NCBI GenBank assembly: GCA_903938815.1
Contig: CAJAES010000120.1
Span: forward strand, 1 to 43,926
Length of the DNA: 43,926 nt
Origin: an uncultured beta proteobacterium
GTDB lineage: Bacteria; Pseudomonadota; Gammaproteobacteria; Burkholderiales; Burkholderiaceae_C
Direction: 5' to 3'
Part shown: positions 24,325-32,626 of the stretch, piece after piece
How positions within the stretch are numbered: the stretch's first letter is position 1
How the letters are laid out: each line of letters starts with the position of its first letter
Position numbers and translations under genes: made by a program
The notes under the pieces: model-generated
Database searches by the model: none
Told to the model about the DNA's origin: nothing
What the model saw: the letters and a program-made list of their open reading frames with translations, nothing else

Positions 24325-25423
24325 CCTCGGTGACGCGGCCCGGGACCATGCCGAACTTCTGGTACGGGAAGGCGTGCAGGCGCAGCCACACGGCCTGGCC
24401 CGGCTCCACGAAGCCGGCGGTGCGGCTGGGGGCATACAGCTGGGCCTGCAGGGCTTGCAAGGGTTGCGACTGGCCGCCCGGGCTGGCTCGTGCGTCTGCA
24501 GGCTCGGGCTGAACAGCGGCGGGCAACAGGCTCAGCACCGTCTGGCCGGCCTGCAGGCTTTGGCCAGGGTGGGCGGAGAGGGTGCCCACGGTGGCCGGGC
24601 CGGGTGCGACCAGATGCAGCAGGTGGCGGGCGTCCAGTTCGGTGCTTTCCTGGGCCAGGGCGGCCTGGGCACGGGCGATCTGCGCCTGCTGGGTGTGGGC
24701 CTGCAGGCGCGTGGTCTCGATCTCGGCCTGAACGCTCTGCGCCTCGCGGTTCAGGGCTTCGAGGTTTCGCTGGGCGGTGCGGGCGCGCCCTTGGAGGTCC
24801 AGCAGGTCTTCCTGGCGGGTCTGGACCTGCGCCGCCGACAGAAAGCCTTGCTGCGAGAGGCCCTGGTCGCGTGCCAGGCTCGCCTGCGCCATGGCCACTC
24901 GCTGGTGCGCGGCGTCCAGCTCGCCTTGCGCCTGGATGCCGTCGCGCTGCAGGCTGCGCAGGCGGTCCCGCAGGGCGTGTTCGCGCTGCTGGGCCTGGGC
25001 CGCAGTGCTGCGTCCCTCGGCCTGCAGGGCATCCAGGCGGGCCTGCAGGTTCTGCCCCAGCAGCAGGGCGGTGTCGCCCTTGTCGCTGTGCCCGCCCAGG
25101 TGCAGCACTGCCAGCACCTGCCCGTGCGCCACGGTCTGCCCCTCGCTCACCCGCACCGCCTGCAGCCGGGCGGCCTGCGGGCTGCCGAGTTGCAGCACGC
25201 CGCCCGGCGGCAGCAACAGGCCTGCCACCTGGGCCTTGCGCGTGGCCTGGCCGAAGCTGGCAAAGGCCACCAGGGCCGACACCAGGGCCACAGCCATCAG
25301 GGCCACGGCAACCAGGCTGGGCGGTGTCGCGATGCGTATGCCACCCAGGAACTGGCTCGACTGCGCGGCCAGCGCCTCGGGCCTGAAAAGCGGCTGCTGG
25401 GCGGGCGCTGCCGAATCAGGCAT
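24041..25423 (-). CDS. HlyD-family periplasmic adaptor for peptide export
   Basis: A 460-residue membrane fusion protein that should link the inner-membrane PCAT to an outer-membrane TolC-type channel. A cytoplasmic N-tail (PDSAAPAQQPLFRPEAL) precedes one membrane helix (about residues 33-55, LVAVALMAVALVSALVAFASFG). A lipoyl/biotinyl-like half-motif follows (VAGLLLPPGGVLQL ... VRVSEGQTVAHGQVLAVL), then a long Gln/Ala-rich coiled coil (about 110-270) and the C-terminal beta domain with VEPGQAVWLRLHAFPYQKFG. ATG at 25423 with GGCAGGA upstream; an earlier in-frame start at 25609 would add an unconserved stretch. It is the first gene of the leftward island, directly upstream of precursor 2. G+C content is like the chromosome, unlike the island core. 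Confidence 0.93.
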   Translation of the reverse strand: MPDSAAPAQQPLFRPEALAAQSSQFLGGIRIATPPSLVAVALMAVALVSALVAFASFGQATRKAQVAGLLLPPGGVLQLGSPQAARLQAVRVSEGQTVAHGQVLAVLHLGGHSDKGDTALLLGQNLQARLDALQAEGRSTAAQAQQREHALRDRLRSLQRDGIQAQGELDAAHQRVAMAQASLARDQGLSQQGFLSAAQVQTRQEDLLDLQGRARTAQRNLEALNREAQSVQAEIETTRLQAHTQQAQIARAQAALAQESTELDARHLLHLVAPGPATVGTLSAHPGQSLQAGQTVLSLLPAAVQPEPADARASPGGQSQPLQALQAQLYAPSRTAGFVEPGQAVWLRLHAFPYQKFGMVPGRVTEVSRTPVLPQDLPSGMAAALMSAAQSQEPLYRITVALQRSSLQAFGKAQPLKAGMSLEADVIQDRRAIWEWALEPLLAAKARWKVPSGVSVGTGL

Positions 25424-25857
25424 CCGTGCGTCCTGCCAGCGGCACCGGCAGGGCCGAGTCCACACCGGGTTTCGCGTGGCGACCTGTCTTCGAGCGGGAT
25501 CGGTGGGCGGCTGGCATGGCGCGGCGAGGCGGGGGGTGAGCCAGCCCGTGAGGCTGGGCACTTTGAATTCGTGAACTACTGCACGGACTCTAGGCTGAAG
25601 CAGGCTCACGCCAGCCCGCGTTGGGCGGCAGCGTCCCTACTCAAGAGGATGGCCAAGGCCATCAGCGCCCTCGATGAGGCGACTCGAAGGCGATGCAATG
25701 TGAACGCGAAAGTCGCTCGGCAACCCATCAGGTCGCGGCAGCGGAGCAGACACGAGTTGCGTCACCCGTCCTGGCGCAGGCTTCGTCTGTCCGGCCGACG
25801 GCGCGGCGAACGCTACTGCTGGCGATGCCGCAAGGCCCGCCAGCATGTTAGAAGGAA
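25424..25857. other. 434-base gap upstream of the peptide-export island
   Basis: It must contain the promoter for the leftward HlyD-precursor transcript and the 3' flank of the phosphorylase gene. I see no convincing promoter boxes, terminator, attachment repeat or tRNA remnant. An 81-codon leftward frame (25637-25882) overlaps the end of the phosphorylase gene and has no ribosome-binding site or known motif; I do not call it a gene. Confidence 0.5.
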
Positions 25858-26706
25858 TCAGCTCCGCAAGACTTCCAGCCACTCCCGCTGCACCGGCTCC
25901 AGCAGCGCATCGGCCGTCATCACCGCACCCGCCAGGGCGCGGCGGATGGCCGGCTCGGGCTCGGGCAGCGGTGCCGCCAGCAGCGCGCCGATGAGGGCAC
26001 GGGCCTGGTCCAGGCAGCCGGCGTAGCGCGCCATGATGGCGTCCATGCTGGCGTGCTCCTCGGGGTCGTCGCGCCAGCAGTCGTAGTCGGTCGCGATGGC
26101 CAGCGTGGCGTAGGCCATCTGCGCCTCGCGCGCCAGGAAGGCCTCAGGCACGTTGGTCATGCCCACCAGCTGCGCGCCGAACTGGCGCAGCAGGAAGCTC
26201 TCGGCGCGCGTGCCGAAGCGCGGGCCTTCGACGCAGGCGTAGGTGAGGCCCTGGTGCAGCACCAGGCCGGGCACCTGCGCGGCGGCGGCCGCCACGGCGC
26301 CGCACAAAGCCCGGCTCACGGGCTCGGCGGTGGAGACGTGCGCGGCCACGCCGCGGCCGAAGAAGCTGCGCTCGCGGGCGCCGCGGGTCCAGTCGATGTA
26401 CTGGTGCGGCAGCGCGAAATGCCCCGGCGCCAGCGATTCCGCCAGGCTGCCGCAGGCCGAGACGCTGAGCACCATCGTCGCACCCGCCCGCTTGAGCGCA
26501 TAGACGTTGGCGCGGTAGTTCACCTCGTGCGGCAGCAGCCGGTGGCCGCTGCCGTGGCGCGGCAGGAAGAGCACGCCCTGCCCGTTCAGCGTGCCGCGCT
26601 GCACGGGCGCCGAGGCCTCGCCGAACGGGGTTTCGGGGGGCAGTGTGGCCTGCAGGTCCAGGCCAGGCAGCTGGTAGAGGCCGGTTCCGCCGATGATCGC
26701 GAGCAT
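25858..26706 (-). CDS. mtnP: S-methyl-5'-thioadenosine/thioinosine phosphorylase
   Basis: A 282-residue purine nucleoside phosphorylase of the MTAP/MTIP branch, releasing the base from methylthio-nucleosides formed during polyamine synthesis. Motifs in order: IIGGTGLYQ with the phosphate loop, FLPRHGSGHRLLPHEVNYRAN, VSACGSLAE, YACVEGPRFGTRAE near residue 180, VGMTNVPEAFLAREA and ATDYDCW near residue 225, whose Asp residues normally favour a 6-amino purine. In beta/gamma-proteobacteria some of these enzymes prefer methylthioinosine, and I cannot separate the two. ATG at 26706 follows AGGGAA. It lies between the export island and gltA. Confidence 0.88.
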   Translation of the reverse strand: MLAIIGGTGLYQLPGLDLQATLPPETPFGEASAPVQRGTLNGQGVLFLPRHGSGHRLLPHEVNYRANVYALKRAGATMVLSVSACGSLAESLAPGHFALPHQYIDWTRGARERSFFGRGVAAHVSTAEPVSRALCGAVAAAAAQVPGLVLHQGLTYACVEGPRFGTRAESFLLRQFGAQLVGMTNVPEAFLAREAQMAYATLAIATDYDCWRDDPEEHASMDAIMARYAGCLDQARALIGALLAAPLPEPEPAIRRALAGAVMTADALLEPVQREWLEVLRS

Positions 26707-26720
26707 GGGTGGTTCCCTTC

Positions 26721-26746
26721 AAGAAGAAGGCCGCCCGAAGGCGGCC
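26721..26746 (-). terminator. Rho-independent terminator of the sdh-gltA transcript
   Basis: On the minus strand GGCCGCC-TTCG-GGCGGCC (26746 to 26729) forms a 7-bp stem with a stable UUCG tetraloop, followed by TTCTTCTT. It lies 38 bases after the gltA stop. Confidence 0.85.
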
Positions 26747-26783
26747 TGGTCAGTACCGGAGCGGGTGCGCGCCCGGGTGCGGG

Positions 26784-28094
26784 TCAGCGCATCCCGATGG
26801 GCTGCACGTCGCGGCGCACGGAGCCCGTGAACAGCTGGCGCGGACGGCCGATCTTGTACTCGGGGTCGCCGATCATCTCGTTGAGCTGGGCGATCCAGCC
26901 TACCGTGCGGGCCAGCGCGAAGATCGCGGTGAACAGGCTCACCGGGATGCCGATGGCGCGCTGCACGATGCCGGAGTAGAAGTCGACGTTCGGGTACAGC
27001 TTGCGGGCGACGAAGTACTCGTCCTCCAGCGCGATCTTCTCCAGGGCCATGGCCAGCTTGAACAGCGGGTCGTCGTGCAGGCCGAGGGCACTCAGCACCT
27101 CGTGGCAGGTCTCGCGCATCAGCTTGGCGCGCGGGTCGTAGTTCTTGTAGACCCGGTGGCCGAAGCCCATCAGCTTGACGTTGGAGTTCTTGTCCTTCAC
27201 CTGCTTGATGAACTCGCCGATCTTCTCGACGCCGCCGTTGCGCTGGATGTCCTCCAGCATGTTCAGCGCCGCCTCGTTGGCACCGCCGTGCGCGGGGCCC
27301 CACAGGCAGGCCACGCCGGCCGCGATGGCGGCGAACGGGTTGGTGCCCGAGCTGCCGCACAGGCGGACGGTGGAGGTGGACGCGTTCTGCTCGTGGTCGG
27401 CGTGCAGGATGAAGATGCGGTCGATCGCGCGCACGATGACGTCGTTCGGCTCGTACTCCTCGCAGGGCGTGCCGAACATCATGCGCATGAAGTTCGCGGA
27501 GTAGCTCAGCGAGTTCTTCGGGTAGATGTAGGGCTGGCCGATGCCGTACTTGTAGGCCATGGCCACGAGCGTGGGCATCTTCGCGATCAGGCGGATGGCG
27601 GAGATCTCGCGATGGCGCGGGTTCGTGATGTCCGTGCTGTCGTGATAGAAGGCCGATAGGCCGCCCACCAGGCCCGTCATGACGGCCATCGGGTGCGCAT
27701 CACGGCGGAAACCGCGCAGGAAGAACTGCATCTGCTCGTTGACCATCGTGTGGTTCGTGACGAGCTTGTGGAAGTCCTTCTGCTGGATCTCGTTGGGGAG
27801 CTCCCCGTACAGCAGCAGGTGGCAGGTGTCGAGGAAGTCGCACTTCGTCGCGAGCTGCTCGATCGGGTAGCCGCGGTACAACAACTCGCCCTTGTCACCG
27901 TCGATGTAGGTGATGTTGGACTGGCACGCCGCAGTGCTCAGGAAGCCCGGGTCGTAGGTGAACTTGCCGGTCTGGGCGTAGAGCTTGCGGATGTCGATCA
28001 CGTCCGGGCCGATGCTGCCCTTGTAGATCGGCAAGTCCATGCTCGGGCTGCCGTCCGAGAACGACAGGGTGGCTTTCACGTCGGAGGGGGTCAT
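26784..28094 (-). CDS. gltA: Citrate synthase
   Basis: Condenses acetyl-CoA with oxaloacetate to start the TCA cycle. The 436-residue length is that of the NADH-sensitive hexameric type II enzyme. Visible motifs are HADHEQNASTSTVRLCGSS near residue 235, GPAHGGANEAAL near 265, the catalytic MGFGHRVYKNYDPRA (His near 315) and the Asp in NVDFYSG near 370. ATG at 28094 follows AGGTGAAG. It is the final gene of the sdhCDAB-sdhE-gltA transcript and is followed by a strong terminator. Confidence 0.98.
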   Translation of the reverse strand: MTPSDVKATLSFSDGSPSMDLPIYKGSIGPDVIDIRKLYAQTGKFTYDPGFLSTAACQSNITYIDGDKGELLYRGYPIEQLATKCDFLDTCHLLLYGELPNEIQQKDFHKLVTNHTMVNEQMQFFLRGFRRDAHPMAVMTGLVGGLSAFYHDSTDITNPRHREISAIRLIAKMPTLVAMAYKYGIGQPYIYPKNSLSYSANFMRMMFGTPCEEYEPNDVIVRAIDRIFILHADHEQNASTSTVRLCGSSGTNPFAAIAAGVACLWGPAHGGANEAALNMLEDIQRNGGVEKIGEFIKQVKDKNSNVKLMGFGHRVYKNYDPRAKLMRETCHEVLSALGLHDDPLFKLAMALEKIALEDEYFVARKLYPNVDFYSGIVQRAIGIPVSLFTAIFALARTVGWIAQLNEMIGDPEYKIGRPRQLFTGSVRRDVQPIGMR

Positions 28095-28101
28095 CGGGGC
28101 T

Positions 28102-28377
28102 TCACCTTTCTTCTGGGGTCGCAGGCATGCGCATCAGCGTCAGTACCTCGCGCACATCGGGCCGGTCCAGCTCGTCCTGCGGTTCGCGGCGTGCGAGCAG
28201 CAGGTCGAGCAGGTCGTTGTCGGACAGGTCCATCAGGGTGTTCAGCCCCTCGGCCTGCCTTGTTGTGATCGTCTCCTCGTGGCGGCGGAAGAATCGCTCG
28301 ATGAACAGGTCGTTTTCAAGCAGACCCCGACGGCAGCGCCACCGGAGCTTGCTGAGTTCGCGTTCACCAAGGCGCAT
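28102..28377 (-). CDS. sdhE: Succinate dehydrogenase flavinylation factor SdhE
   Basis: A 91-residue protein of the SdhE/YgfY family, which promotes covalent FAD attachment to SdhA. It shows the family hallmark RRGLLENDLFIERFF (the RGxxE segment) and a second block LMDLSDNDLLDLLLARREP. I chose the ATG at 28377, 15 bases after the sdhB stop. It lies between sdhB and gltA, exactly where this factor is found in many beta-proteobacteria. Confidence 0.93.
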   Translation of the reverse strand: MRLGERELSKLRWRCRRGLLENDLFIERFFRRHEETITTRQAEGLNTLMDLSDNDLLDLLLARREPQDELDRPDVREVLTLMRMPATPEER

Positions 28378-28391
28378 GCTTCCGTTCGCAC

Positions 28392-29096
28392 TCAAACAGC
28401 GCGGCGGACCATCAGTTCCTTGATCTTGCCGATCGCCTTCGTCGGGTTCAGCCCCTTCGGGCAGACGTCGACGCAGTTCATGATCGTGTGGCAACGGAAC
28501 AGGCGGTACGGGTCTTCGAGGTTGTCCAGCCGCTCGGCCGTGGCCTGGTCGCGGCTGTCGGCAATGAAGCGGTAGGCCTGCAGCAGGCCGGCCGGGCCGA
28601 CGAACTTGTCCGGGTTCCACCAGAAGCTAGGGCAGCTCGTGGAGCAGCTCGCGCAGAGGATGCACTCGTACAGGCCGTTCAGCTCCTCGCGCTCCTCGGG
28701 CGACTGCAGGCGCTCCTTCTCGGGCGGCTGGGTGTCGTTGACGAGGTAGGGCTTGATGCTGTTGTACTGCTTGAAGAACTGCGTCATGTCCACGATGAGG
28801 TCGCGGATGACGGGCAGCCCCGGCAGCGGCTTGAGCACCACGGTGCCCGGCAGCGTGCGCATGTTGGTCAGGCACGCGAGGCCGTTCTTGCCGTTGATGT
28901 TCATCGCATCCGAACCGCAGACGCCTTCGCGGCAGCTGCGGCGGAAGCTCAGCGTGGGGTCCACGGCCTTCAGCTTGTTCAGGGCGTCCAGCAGCATGCG
29001 CTCGGTGCCGTCGAGCTCCACCTGCAGCGTCTGCATGTAGGGCTTGGCGTCCTTGTCGGGGTCGTAGCGGTAGATCTGGAAAGTGCGCATCGTCAT
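28392..29096 (-). CDS. sdhB: Succinate dehydrogenase iron-sulfur subunit
   Basis: Carries electrons from the SdhA flavin to quinone through three iron-sulfur clusters. The 234-residue protein shows the [2Fe-2S] ligands SCREGVCGSDAMNINGKNGLAC (about residues 55-76), the [4Fe-4S] motif CILCASCSTSCP (about 145) and the [3Fe-4S]/[4Fe-4S] ligands CHTIMNCVDVCPKG (about 205). All expected cysteines are present. Start MTMRTFQIYRYDPD; the second Met is an equal candidate. It follows sdhA by 15 bases. Confidence 0.98.
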   Translation of the reverse strand: MTMRTFQIYRYDPDKDAKPYMQTLQVELDGTERMLLDALNKLKAVDPTLSFRRSCREGVCGSDAMNINGKNGLACLTNMRTLPGTVVLKPLPGLPVIRDLIVDMTQFFKQYNSIKPYLVNDTQPPEKERLQSPEEREELNGLYECILCASCSTSCPSFWWNPDKFVGPAGLLQAYRFIADSRDQATAERLDNLEDPYRLFRCHTIMNCVDVCPKGLNPTKAIGKIKELMVRRAV

Positions 29097-29111
29097 GATG
29101 GGGTACTGCCT

Positions 29112-30896
29112 TTAGAACGTACGGACCTTCGGGGGCACGGATTCGACCGTCAGCGGCGTCAGCTTCACGGGCTTGTAGTCGAGGCGGTTGGCCTCGGCAT
29201 ACCAGAGCGTGTGCTTCATCCACACGGCGTCGTTGCGGCCCATGGGGCACTCGGGGGTGTCGCCAAAGTCATCGACCGTGTGCGCGCCGCGGCTTTCGTG
29301 GCGGGCGGCGGCCGAGACCATCGTGGCCTGTGCGGATTCGATCAGGTTGTCGACTTCCAGCGCCTCGATGCGCGCCGTGTTGAAGACCTTGCTCTTGTCC
29401 TTGAGCACGATGGCGTTGACGCGGTCGCGCAGAGCGGCGATCTTGGCCACGCCTTCGTCCATGGATTTCTGCGTGCGGAACACGCCCGCATGCAGCTGCA
29501 TGGTCGAGCGGATGTCGTTGGCGACATCCTGCGCGTACTCGCCGCTGGTGCTGTTGTCCAGGCGGGCCAGGCGGGCCAGCGTGGCGTCGGCGGCATCGGC
29601 CGGCAGCGGCTTGTGGACCTTGTTCTTCTGGTTGAACTCGACGATGTGGTTGCCGGCCGCGCGGCCGAAGACCAGCAGGTCGAGCAGCGAATTGGTGCCC
29701 AGACGGTTGGCGCCGTGCACGCTGACGCAGGAGCACTCGCCCACGGCGTACAGGCCGTTGACGATGGCGTTGGGGTCGCCGTTCTTCGGCACCACCACCT
29801 GGCCGTTGATGTTGGTCGGGATGCCGCCCATCTGGTAGTGGATGGTCGGCACCACGGGAATGGGTTCCTTGGTGATGTCGACGTTGGCGAAGTTGTGGCC
29901 GATCTCGAAGACGCTGGGCAAGCGCTTCATGATGGTGTCGCCGCCCAGGTGGGTCATGTCGAGGTGGATGTAGTCCTTGTTGGGACCGCAGCCGCGCCCT
30001 TCCTTGATTTCCTGGTCCATGCAGCGCGAGACGAAGTCACGCGGCGCCAGGTCCTTCAGCGTCGGGGCGTAGCGCTCCATGAAGCGCTCGCCGTTGACGT
30101 TGCGCAGGATGGCGCCCTCGCCGCGGCAGCCTTCGGTCAGCAGCACGCCCGCGCCGGCCACGCCGGTGGGGTGGAACTGCCAGAACTCCATGTCTTCCAG
30201 CGGGATGCCGGCGCGCGCCGCCATGCCCAGGCCGTCGCCGGTGTTGATGAAGGCATTGGTGCTGGCCGCGAAGATGCGGCCCGCGCCGCCGGTGGCCAGC
30301 AGCGTGGTCTTGGCTTCGAGGATGTGGACGTCGCCCGTCTCCATCTCGAGCGCGGTGACGCCCAGCACGTCGCCATCGGCGTCGCGGATCAGGTCGAGCG
30401 CCATCCACTCGACGAAGAAGTTGGTGCGCGCGGCCACGTTGCGCTGGTACAGCGTGTGCAGCATCGCGTGGCCGGTGCGGTCGGCGGCGGCGCAGGCGCG
30501 CTGCACCGGCTTCTCGCCGTAGTTGGCCGTGTGGCCGCCGAACGGGCGCTGGTAGATGGTGCCGTCGGGGTTGCGGTCGAACGGCATCCCGAAGTGCTCG
30601 AGCTCGTAGACGACCTTGGGCGCCTCGCGGCACATGAACTCGATGGCGTCCTGGTCGCCGAGCCAGTCGGAGCCCTTGATGGTGTCGTAGAAGTGGTAGT
30701 GCCAGTTGTCCTCGGACATGTTCCCGAGGCTCGCGCCGATGCCGCCCTGGGCGGCCACGGTGTGCGAACGGGTGGGGAACACCTTCGAGAGGACGGCCAC
30801 GTTCAGGCCGGCCAGCGCCAGCTGCAGCGAAGCGCGCATGCCGGAACCGCCGGCGCCGACGATGATGACGTCGAATTTGCGACGAGGAAGAGCCAT
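29112..30896 (-). CDS. sdhA: Succinate dehydrogenase flavoprotein subunit
   Basis: The catalytic subunit oxidising succinate to fumarate at the inner face of the membrane. The 594-residue protein has the dinucleotide-binding GAGGSGMRASLQLA near the start, the FAD-linking His in TRSHTVAAQGG (about residue 45), HPTGVAGAGVLLTEGCRGEG near 240 and the catalytic Arg region RDFVSRCMDQEI near 290. I chose the ATG at 30896, ten bases after GGAGG, rather than the in-frame start at 30938, which would run into sdhD. It follows sdhD by four bases. Confidence 0.98.
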   Translation of the reverse strand: MALPRRKFDVIIVGAGGSGMRASLQLALAGLNVAVLSKVFPTRSHTVAAQGGIGASLGNMSEDNWHYHFYDTIKGSDWLGDQDAIEFMCREAPKVVYELEHFGMPFDRNPDGTIYQRPFGGHTANYGEKPVQRACAAADRTGHAMLHTLYQRNVAARTNFFVEWMALDLIRDADGDVLGVTALEMETGDVHILEAKTTLLATGGAGRIFAASTNAFINTGDGLGMAARAGIPLEDMEFWQFHPTGVAGAGVLLTEGCRGEGAILRNVNGERFMERYAPTLKDLAPRDFVSRCMDQEIKEGRGCGPNKDYIHLDMTHLGGDTIMKRLPSVFEIGHNFANVDITKEPIPVVPTIHYQMGGIPTNINGQVVVPKNGDPNAIVNGLYAVGECSCVSVHGANRLGTNSLLDLLVFGRAAGNHIVEFNQKNKVHKPLPADAADATLARLARLDNSTSGEYAQDVANDIRSTMQLHAGVFRTQKSMDEGVAKIAALRDRVNAIVLKDKSKVFNTARIEALEVDNLIESAQATMVSAAARHESRGAHTVDDFGDTPECPMGRNDAVWMKHTLWYAEANRLDYKPVKLTPLTVESVPPKVRTF

Positions 30897-30900
30897 GTGC

Positions 30901-31263
30901 CTACAGCCTCCAGAGCACTTGAACGGCCCAGCCGGCACAGCCGACGAGCCAGAGAATCGTGGCCACCTGCGCCACCAGGCGCAGACCCACGGACTTGACG
31001 TAATCCATCCAGATGTCGCGCGTGCCGACCCAGGCGTGCCACGCGAGCGCGATGATCACGGTGAAGGTGAGCACCTTCATCCACTGGGCCGAGAAGATGC
31101 CGGACCACTTGTCGTAGCCCATGGCGCCCGGCAGCATCACCTGCACGATCAGCACCAGCGTGAACAGGGCCATCACCGAGGCGGTGGCGCGCTGCATCAG
31201 CCAGTCGCGCAGGCCGTAGTGCGCGCCGCTGACGACGCGCTTGGAACCGTAATTGACGGACAT
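30901..31263 (-). CDS. sdhD: Succinate dehydrogenase membrane anchor subunit
   Basis: A 120-residue integral membrane protein with three helices that, with SdhC, anchors the complex and binds haem b and quinone. The N-terminal GAHYGLRDWLMQRATASVMAL and LAWHAWVGTRDIWMDYVKS (containing the likely haem-ligand His) are typical. ATG at 31263 follows GAGGAGGGC, a good ribosome-binding site, 11 bases after sdhC. Confidence 0.93.
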   Translation of the reverse strand: MSVNYGSKRVVSGAHYGLRDWLMQRATASVMALFTLVLIVQVMLPGAMGYDKWSGIFSAQWMKVLTFTVIIALAWHAWVGTRDIWMDYVKSVGLRLVAQVATILWLVGCAGWAVQVLWRL

Positions 31264-31274
31264 CGGTGCCCTCC

Positions 31275-31700
31275 TCAGAACAGGCCGAACAACTTGGCGC
31301 CGAGCACCACGGTCAGCAGCACCGAGGCCACCAGCGTGACCACGGCGGACCGGCGACCGAATTCCTTCGTGACGCTGTGGGTGGCGTCCATCCAGAGGTG
31401 GCGCACGCCGGCGATGAAGTGATGCAGGTAGGCCCAGATGAGCGCCAGCACCACGAGCTTCATGAACCAGCCCGGCAAGACGCCCAGGCCGGCGCTGAAG
31501 GCGCTGGTGAAGGTGTCGTACGAGATTTCCGACGTGACGCTGGTGTCGAACATCCAGATCACGAAGGGCAGCAGGATCAGCATCATCGCGCCGCTGGCAC
31601 GGTGCAGGATCGACACCACACCGGCCAGGGGCAGCCGGTACTGCAGGGCGTCGATCAGGCGCATGGTGCCGGGTCGGGTTCTTGGGGATGTCTCGGACAT
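31275..31700 (-). CDS. sdhC: Succinate dehydrogenase cytochrome b556 subunit
   Basis: A 141-residue three-helix membrane subunit. The signature RLPLAGVVSILHRASGAMM (quinone-site Ser/Arg region) and LHHFIAGVRHLWMD (haem-ligand His) are present. The first Met at 31700 adds a short tail SETSPRTRPGT before MRLIDALQY; the second Met is possible. It opens the sdh operon, 87 bases downstream of the GntR gene on the same strand, so it may have its own promoter in that gap or read-through from the regulator. Confidence 0.94.
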   Translation of the reverse strand: MSETSPRTRPGTMRLIDALQYRLPLAGVVSILHRASGAMMLILLPFVIWMFDTSVTSEISYDTFTSAFSAGLGVLPGWFMKLVVLALIWAYLHHFIAGVRHLWMDATHSVTKEFGRRSAVVTLVASVLLTVVLGAKLFGLF

Positions 31701-31787
31701 GGTGGTGTGTGTGTACCCGGGAAGAAACTGATTGAGTTTATTGCAACGCAGGAGGCTTACGCGGCGCTTGAAGACTGTTTGAAGCTA

Positions 31788-32534
31788 TCAGTTCAATGCA
31801 TTCCGGTAGTGATGGGCCGCGGTGTCGTACAGCCCGCGGCGAAGTTCCACAGGCTTGTCGCCGTAGGTGTAGGACAGGCGTTCGACGGACAGCAGCGGGG
31901 TGCCGTCCGGCACCGCCAGCAGCTGCGCCGCCTCGCCGGCTGCGGCCAGCGCGCGGATCTTTTCGTCGGCCCGGATCATCCGGATGCCGAATTCGGTCTC
32001 GAAGTAGGCGTACATCGGCCCGCGGTGGCCCATCAGGCGCTCGGCGGTCAGGCCCTTGAAGGGCGCGGCCGGCAGCCAGATCTCGTCGAGCACCACTGGC
32101 TGCTCGCCCTGCAGCAGCAGGCGGCGCACCTGGATCACGCTCTCGCTGCCCTTCAGCGCCAGCGCGCGGGCCACGTCCGCGGGCGGGCGCATGCGGCGGC
32201 AGTCCAGCAGGCGGCGGCGCAGGCTCAGGCCGCCTTCGTCGTCGGGCTGCAGGCGCAGGAAGCGGTACTGCGTGCGCTCCTCGGCGTGGGTGGCCACGAA
32301 GGTGCCCTTGCCCTGGCGGCGCACGAGCAGGTTCTCGGTGGCGAGTTCGTCGATGGCCTTGCGCACCGTGCCCTGGCTGACCTTGAAGCGGGCCGCCAGT
32401 TCGATCTCGCTCGGGATGGCCTCGCCCGGCTTCCATTCACCGCCCTGCAGGCTGCGCGTGAGCAGACCCTTGATCTGCTGGTACAGCGGGCTGAACGACG
32501 GTGTCGTCTCCAGGGGCGCTTGGGCTTCGGGCAT
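31788..32534 (-). CDS. GntR-family transcriptional regulator (HutC/UTRA type)
   Basis: A 248-residue regulator: an N-terminal winged helix (SPLYQQIKGLLTRSLQGG ... PSEIELAARFKVSQGTVRKAIDELATENLLVRRQGKGTFV) and a UTRA effector domain (about residues 90-240). I chose the ATG at 32534 because the alternative at 32558 lies inside the inverted repeat that is its likely operator. It lies upstream of sdhC in the same direction and divergent from mdh, so it plausibly controls TCA-cycle genes and itself. The effector is unknown; a dicarboxylate or acyl-CoA intermediate would fit the location. Confidence 0.9.
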   Translation of the reverse strand: MPEAQAPLETTPSFSPLYQQIKGLLTRSLQGGEWKPGEAIPSEIELAARFKVSQGTVRKAIDELATENLLVRRQGKGTFVATHAEERTQYRFLRLQPDDEGGLSLRRRLLDCRRMRPPADVARALALKGSESVIQVRRLLLQGEQPVVLDEIWLPAAPFKGLTAERLMGHRGPMYAYFETEFGIRMIRADEKIRALAAAGEAAQLLAVPDGTPLLSVERLSYTYGDKPVELRRGLYDTAAHHYRNALN

Positions 32535-32542
32535 GGCCCATT

Positions 32543-32556
32543 GTCTTACATAAGAC
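32543..32556. promoter_or_regulatory. Inverted repeat GTCTTA-CA-TAAGAC, likely GntR operator
   Basis: Perfect 6-bp arms separated by two bases lie nine bases ahead of the chosen gntR start and 71 bases ahead of mdh. TTGTCTTACATAAGACATAA as a whole is AT-rich in a GC-rich region. A TAGAAT at 32584-32589 could be the mdh -10 box. HutC-type GntR proteins bind short palindromes in such divergent gaps, so control of both gntR and mdh is likely. Confidence 0.7.
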
Positions 32557-32626
32557 ATAAGAGTTGTGTCAGCGTCCGACGGCTAGAATTCGGTTTCCGT
32601 CGACGATTCCTCCCCAGGAGACCTCC

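Noticed and set aside
25637..25882. 81-codon leftward frame upstream of the HlyD gene
   Set aside because: It overlaps the end of the phosphorylase gene, has no ribosome-binding site and no recognisable motif; in GC-rich DNA such frames arise by chance.
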